Source: an uncultured Ruminiclostridium sp.
Lineage (GTDB): Bacteria > Bacillota > Clostridia > Oscillospirales > Ruminococcaceae
Direction: 5' to 3'
DNA: 64,000 nt
Assembly: GCA_910588335.1 (NCBI GenBank)
Contig: CAJUQV010000003.1
Location: 1-64,000, forward strand
Shown: in pieces, positions 60,527-64,000 of the stretch
How positions within the stretch are numbered: the stretch's first letter is position 1
Layout: each line of letters starts with the position of its first letter
Notes under the pieces: generated by a model
What the model was told of the DNA's origin: nothing
The model's input: the letters and a program-made list of their open reading frames with translations, nothing else
The model's database searches: none
Program-made: the position numbers and the translations under genes

Positions 60527-62557
60527 ATGAGGCACAAATTAGGCTTGATAGGTTTTTCATACCTTGCAGGACTTATTTGTGCCGAATTTTTCGGTACTTT
60601 TACAATAGGCGTTTTTACAGTCGCCGCGCTGCTGCTTATAAGCGCCGTGGCGGTAATAAAATCGGGTAAATCAGCTTCTACGGCCGTTGCTTTGTTTACG
60701 GTTTCGGCGGCAATGTCCGTTCACGGAATATACACGCTTACCGTATATATTCCAGTGATTGAATGCGCGGGAAAGACGGCGGAAATAAACGGTACCATAA
60801 CAGATGTGCGCTACTACGGTCATGATACCGCCGCATATACAATAAAAACCGATATAAACGGCGCCGAAACCGGCATAAATATGTTCGGAGAGGATAACGC
60901 GGGCGAAATCGGAGACAATATAAGGATAACGGTAAAGCTTTCACTTTTGAAGGATAACCAACGCTTTGCCGAAAAAAGCTATTACAAACCCAAAAATATT
61001 TTTCTTTCCGCTTCTCCGAAATCGAAAGCGGAAATAATACCGAGCGGCAAGTTCAGCGTTAAAAAGCTTTTATCCGATTACAGCGACTATATCGGACAAA
61101 AAATCGGTCTTCTTCTGACAGGCGAAGAGGGAGACATATTAAACGCGATATTTTTGGGTGACAGAACGGGATTGAGCGACGGGCTTTCGGAAAATATCAA
61201 AAGATCGGGAGTAAGTCATTTTACCGCCGTATCCGGACTGCACCTTACCCTAATATCCCATATAATTCTGCTGATTATTTCACTAACGCCGCTTAAGCGT
61301 CACAGATATCTGAAATTTTCGGTATTGGCGGTACTGATATTACTGTTTATTCTGTTTTTCAGGCTTTCTCACTCGGTAGTGCGAGCAGGCATAATGCTGA
61401 TTATATATTACGGCAGCGAACCGTTTATGAGAAAAAGCAATGTCTTTAACTCCACAGGAGCGGCGGCGCTGCTGATAACATTGTGCGATCCTTACGCCTG
61501 CACTGACGCGGGACTTCTTATGTCTCTTGCGGGAACCTTGGGCGTTGGTGCGGCTTCGACCGCGGCAGCACGCGAATTCGGAAAAGGAAGATTTTCAACC
61601 GTAAAAAGAGCTTTTATTGCTTCCCTTTCCGCCATTCTCTGCACATTTCCCTTAAGCTGCGTTTATTTTGGCGGATTTTCCGCGGTGGGAGCAGTGACAA
61701 ATTTCATACTGTACCCCTTATTTCTTCCCGCTTTGGCTTGCGCGGCGCTGTTTGCCATGTTAGGCGGCAACGGAAGTATTCTGATATTTTTGGCGGGGCT
61801 GTGCGCAAAGGGTATGATCCGGATTATAAACCTGTTCGGGAACTTCAAATACGCTTACTTCCCGTTGGATTACGCCTTTATCGCACCTGTAAGCTTTCTT
61901 TCCGCGATCTTCATTCTGCTTGTGCACTTCCGCTTTAAGGATTTGCGGAAAACGCTCAAGGCAATATCGCTCTCGGTTTGCGTTATGCTCTTCCTTACCG
62001 CTGTCTGTGATATTTATTTTTATGATAAAGCAAAGCTTACCATGTATTCCGACGGCGACGACGCCTGCATAATAGCAGAACATATGGGCAGCGTGTTTAT
62101 AGCGGTCTCCGACGATTCGCCAAAGCTGCTGCAAAATATAAACGATTATATGAAAAACAATTTCATTGAAGAGGTCTCGGCGCTGACGGTACTTAACGCC
62201 AATCACAACGCCGTTTCGCGTTATTCCGAAATACCGTGTAAAATATTTATTCCCCCTGAAACTCAAAAAGAGGTTTACACCGATAAAATAACCCTGTATA
62301 ACCAATCGGACATATGCACTTTGACAATAAACGGTATATCCGTATCGCTTTCTCCCGCTAAAGACCCTTTGGACAACAACATTGCCGTCTTATATGGGTA
62401 TACGGAAAAAGCCCTGAATTTATCGGGAACAGTCTTTGTCTCCTCAAAAAGGCTCGACGGGGCGGAAGGCTGTGAAAACGCCAAAAACCTTTACTATGAA
62501 AAAGCTTCATATACAGTAACCGCAAACGGTTTTTTAAGCAAAAGAAATCAGGGATAG
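60527..62557 (+). CDS. ComEC/Rec2-family DNA uptake channel protein
   Basis: Membrane protein of 676 residues. An N-terminal pair of helices and a DUF4131-like OB region (about 60-150) precede the competence domain with its signature HFTAVSGLHLTLI near residue 236 and about eight further membrane helices. The C-terminal 180 residues have the position of the metallo-beta-lactamase-like domain but lack the HxHxDH metal motif. It should form the inner-membrane channel for transforming DNA. No comEA is adjacent. It is followed by holA in the common comEC-holA order. Confidence 0.85.
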   Translation: MRHKLGLIGFSYLAGLICAEFFGTFTIGVFTVAALLLISAVAVIKSGKSASTAVALFTVSAAMSVHGIYTLTVYIPVIECAGKTAEINGTITDVRYYGHDTAAYTIKTDINGAETGINMFGEDNAGEIGDNIRITVKLSLLKDNQRFAEKSYYKPKNIFLSASPKSKAEIIPSGKFSVKKLLSDYSDYIGQKIGLLLTGEEGDILNAIFLGDRTGLSDGLSENIKRSGVSHFTAVSGLHLTLISHIILLIISLTPLKRHRYLKFSVLAVLILLFILFFRLSHSVVRAGIMLIIYYGSEPFMRKSNVFNSTGAAALLITLCDPYACTDAGLLMSLAGTLGVGAASTAAAREFGKGRFSTVKRAFIASLSAILCTFPLSCVYFGGFSAVGAVTNFILYPLFLPALACAALFAMLGGNGSILIFLAGLCAKGMIRIINLFGNFKYAYFPLDYAFIAPVSFLSAIFILLVHFRFKDLRKTLKAISLSVCVMLFLTAVCDIYFYDKAKLTMYSDGDDACIIAEHMGSVFIAVSDDSPKLLQNINDYMKNNFIEEVSALTVLNANHNAVSRYSEIPCKIFIPPETQKEVYTDKITLYNQSDICTLTINGISVSLSPAKDPLDNNIAVLYGYTEKALNLSGTVFVSSKRLDGAEGCENAKNLYYEKASYTVTANGFLSKRNQG

Positions 62558-62576
62558 AGGAAAGGCGGATTAAAAA

Positions 62577-63614
62577 ATGCCCATAATAACGGAAGTTCAG
62601 CTAAACACCGCCATTAAAAGCGGAAAATTTTCACAGGTTTACTTCTTCTACGGAGAAGAAAGCTTTTTAGTCAAAACCTATGCCGTGAAAATAAAAAATA
62701 CACTGTTGGGCAGCGCGGCGGTGGACATAAACCTGCTTGAGCTAAGCGGAAACCCCGATCTGAATATGCTGTCCGATCACGCGGAATCTCTCCCGTTTTT
62801 CGCGGAGCACAAGGTTATACTGATAAACGATTTTAATCTTGAAAAGCTTCCCGAAGGGGAATTTGAGCTTTTCGAGAGAATACTTAAAAATGTTCCGGAT
62901 ACGACGGTTATGGTGTTTTACCTTACGGGCTGCGGATTTTCCCTCCGTTCGGGACGGGTAAAAAAACTGTTTGAGATAATCAAAAAATATTCCGCAGTAT
63001 GTGAATTCAAGCCTCTTAATAAAATGAAAATCGGGGATATAATATTAAGGAAAGTTCATAAGCAAAAAAGACTAATCTCCCCGTCAAACGCCGAATATAT
63101 AGCTGAAATAACCGCCTGCGATCTGAATCTCGCTTCCGTGGAAACCACTAAGCTGTGCTGCTATGTGGCGGAAGGGAAAGAGATAACAAGAGAAATTATA
63201 GACGCTATGACAGCCAAAAGGCTTGAAACCAGAATCTTTACTCTTTCCGACGCTATGATAGCGGGAAATAAAAAGGAAGCCTTCAAAATTCTCGGAGAGC
63301 TTTTTGCTCAGCGAGTAGACCCTATCCCGATTCTGGCGGCGCTGTCCACCGTGTATTCCGATTATTATACGGCTAAGGCGGCAAAAACAAACGGAGTTCC
63401 GCCTCAGCAGGTATCCGCAGACTTCGGCTACACGGGAGCAAAAGCCGGATTTGCGGCAAGAAAGTATACTCAGGCCGCCAAAATGGAGCTTGGCGCGTTA
63501 AGAAACGCGGTAAACATTATTTTTGACGCCGACGTAAAATGTAAATCTTCCACTGTCAACAGGCAGCTTCTTTTAGAAGAAACTGTACTTAAAATAATTG
63601 AAGCGTTATACTAA
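62577..63614 (+). CDS. holA: DNA polymerase III delta subunit
   Basis: Clamp-loader subunit of 345 residues. The N-terminal nucleotide-fold region has VYFFYGEESFLVKTYA and LPFFAEHKVILINDFN, and the C-terminal collar region has MIAGNKKEAFKILGELFAQ and DPIPILAALSTVYSDYYTAK. Length and order fit the family. It starts 20 bases after comEC, with GAGGAAAGG upstream, and the RNase M5-like gene follows in the same direction. Confidence 0.93.
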   Translation: MPIITEVQLNTAIKSGKFSQVYFFYGEESFLVKTYAVKIKNTLLGSAAVDINLLELSGNPDLNMLSDHAESLPFFAEHKVILINDFNLEKLPEGEFELFERILKNVPDTTVMVFYLTGCGFSLRSGRVKKLFEIIKKYSAVCEFKPLNKMKIGDIILRKVHKQKRLISPSNAEYIAEITACDLNLASVETTKLCCYVAEGKEITREIIDAMTAKRLETRIFTLSDAMIAGNKKEAFKILGELFAQRVDPIPILAALSTVYSDYYTAKAAKTNGVPPQQVSADFGYTGAKAGFAARKYTQAAKMELGALRNAVNIIFDADVKCKSSTVNRQLLLEETVLKIIEALY

Positions 63615-63637
63615 AAAAATTAAGTGACGGAAAACAA

Positions 63638-64000
63638 ATGATACATCTTAAGGAAGCTCTTATAGTCGAAGGAAAGTACGACAAAATAAAACTATCATCG
63701 CTCACAGACGCGCTGATAATTACCACCGACGGCTTCGGAGTATTTAAAAACAAAGAAAAATTAGCGCTTATCAGAAGCCTTGCGGAAAACCGCGGCATAA
63801 TAATATTAACCGACAGCGACAGCGCGGGCTTTAAAATACGCAGCTACATCAAAGGCTGTACCCGAAAAGGGAAAATATACAACGTCTATATTCCGGAAAT
63901 ATTCGGAAAAGAAAAAAGAAAATCGGAGTCTTCAAAGGAAGGAAAATTGGGTGTTGAGGGGATCCCAGCGGATATCCTCAGACAAGCCCTTATAAAATCC
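63638..64000 (+). CDS. RNase M5-like Toprim protein (5' part, runs off the window)
   Basis: The first 121 codons of a gene cut by the window end. The translation IHLKEALIVEGKYDKIKL and ILTDSDSAGFKIRSYIKG carries the Toprim motifs (catalytic Glu and the DxD of TDSDSAG) of ribonuclease M5, which matures 5S rRNA. The related DUF4093-type proteins of Clostridia share this N-terminus, so rnmV is probable but not certain. It starts 24 bases after holA, with a weak ribosome site (GTGACGG). Confidence 0.75.
   Translation, partial: MIHLKEALIVEGKYDKIKLSSLTDALIITTDGFGVFKNKEKLALIRSLAENRGIIILTDSDSAGFKIRSYIKGCTRKGKIYNVYIPEIFGKEKRKSESSKEGKLGVEGIPADILRQALIKS

Overview
The window reads as a chromosomal segment of a low-to-mid GC Gram-positive anaerobe of class Clostridia, most likely a gut or rumen Oscillospiraceae/Ruminococcaceae relative. 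The grounds are strong AGGAGG-type ribosome sites, TTGACA-17-TATAAT promoters, lipoproteins, a GH5 endoglucanase, DUF6033 and DUF5702 proteins, and a Firmicutes-type Tad locus with FHA, PP2C and Ser/Thr kinase genes. I cannot name the species. No tRNA, rRNA, CRISPR array or prophage was seen.

Layout. 0.2-3.7 kb: 1-phosphofructokinase, a DUF6033 protein and a MATE exporter. 3.9-7.5 kb (minus): asd-dapA-dapB plus a free-standing ACT protein behind a lysine riboswitch with its own promoter and terminator. 7.6-12.3 kb: queA, an XRE regulator and an NfeD/flotillin pair. 12.6-15.9 kb (minus): two paralogous solute-binding lipoproteins carrying an embedded four-cysteine motif and no transporter partners. 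16.7-23.7 kb (minus): an ECF sigma remnant, rlmD, a run of small enzymes (VOC, ASCH, flavodoxin, two GNATs, cytidine deaminase, P-loop kinase), prfB and a YdcF protein. 23.8-32.9 kb: a GH26-like hydrolase under a palindromic operator, a Lys/Ala-tailed SCP2-like protein, trmL, degV, and a glycolytic set pgk-(pentapeptide protein)-tpiA-gpmI. 33-35 kb: a secreted GH5 endoglucanase whose promoter carries two LacI-type operators and is bracketed by repeats. 36.3-58.1 kb: a tyrosine recombinase enclosed by perfect 24-bp inverted repeats, followed by a complete Tad pilus operon with FHA, phosphatase and kinase genes and a large surface protein. 58.3-64 kb: a GGDEF/EAL protein (minus), then comEC, holA and the start of an RNase M5-like gene.

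The strongest discovery candidate is at 36.3-37.8 kb. The inverted repeats enclose both the recombinase and a consensus promoter. In the present orientation that promoter points away from the Tad genes into a hairpin terminator. Inversion would point it straight into the first Tad gene, which has no visible promoter of its own. This is the architecture of a self-contained ON/OFF switch for Tad pilus and adhesin expression.

The intergenic regions are unusually rich in short palindromic repeats. I see three families: A (about 130-165 bp, ends AGAACCCGTCTT), B (about 180 bp, ends TTAAGGCAA) and S (about 90-120 bp, two adjacent hairpins, ends TATACTAAT/ATTGGTATA). They look like non-autonomous mobile elements or structured RNA elements. 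Two of them interrupt the Tad operon and others flank the cellulase promoter.
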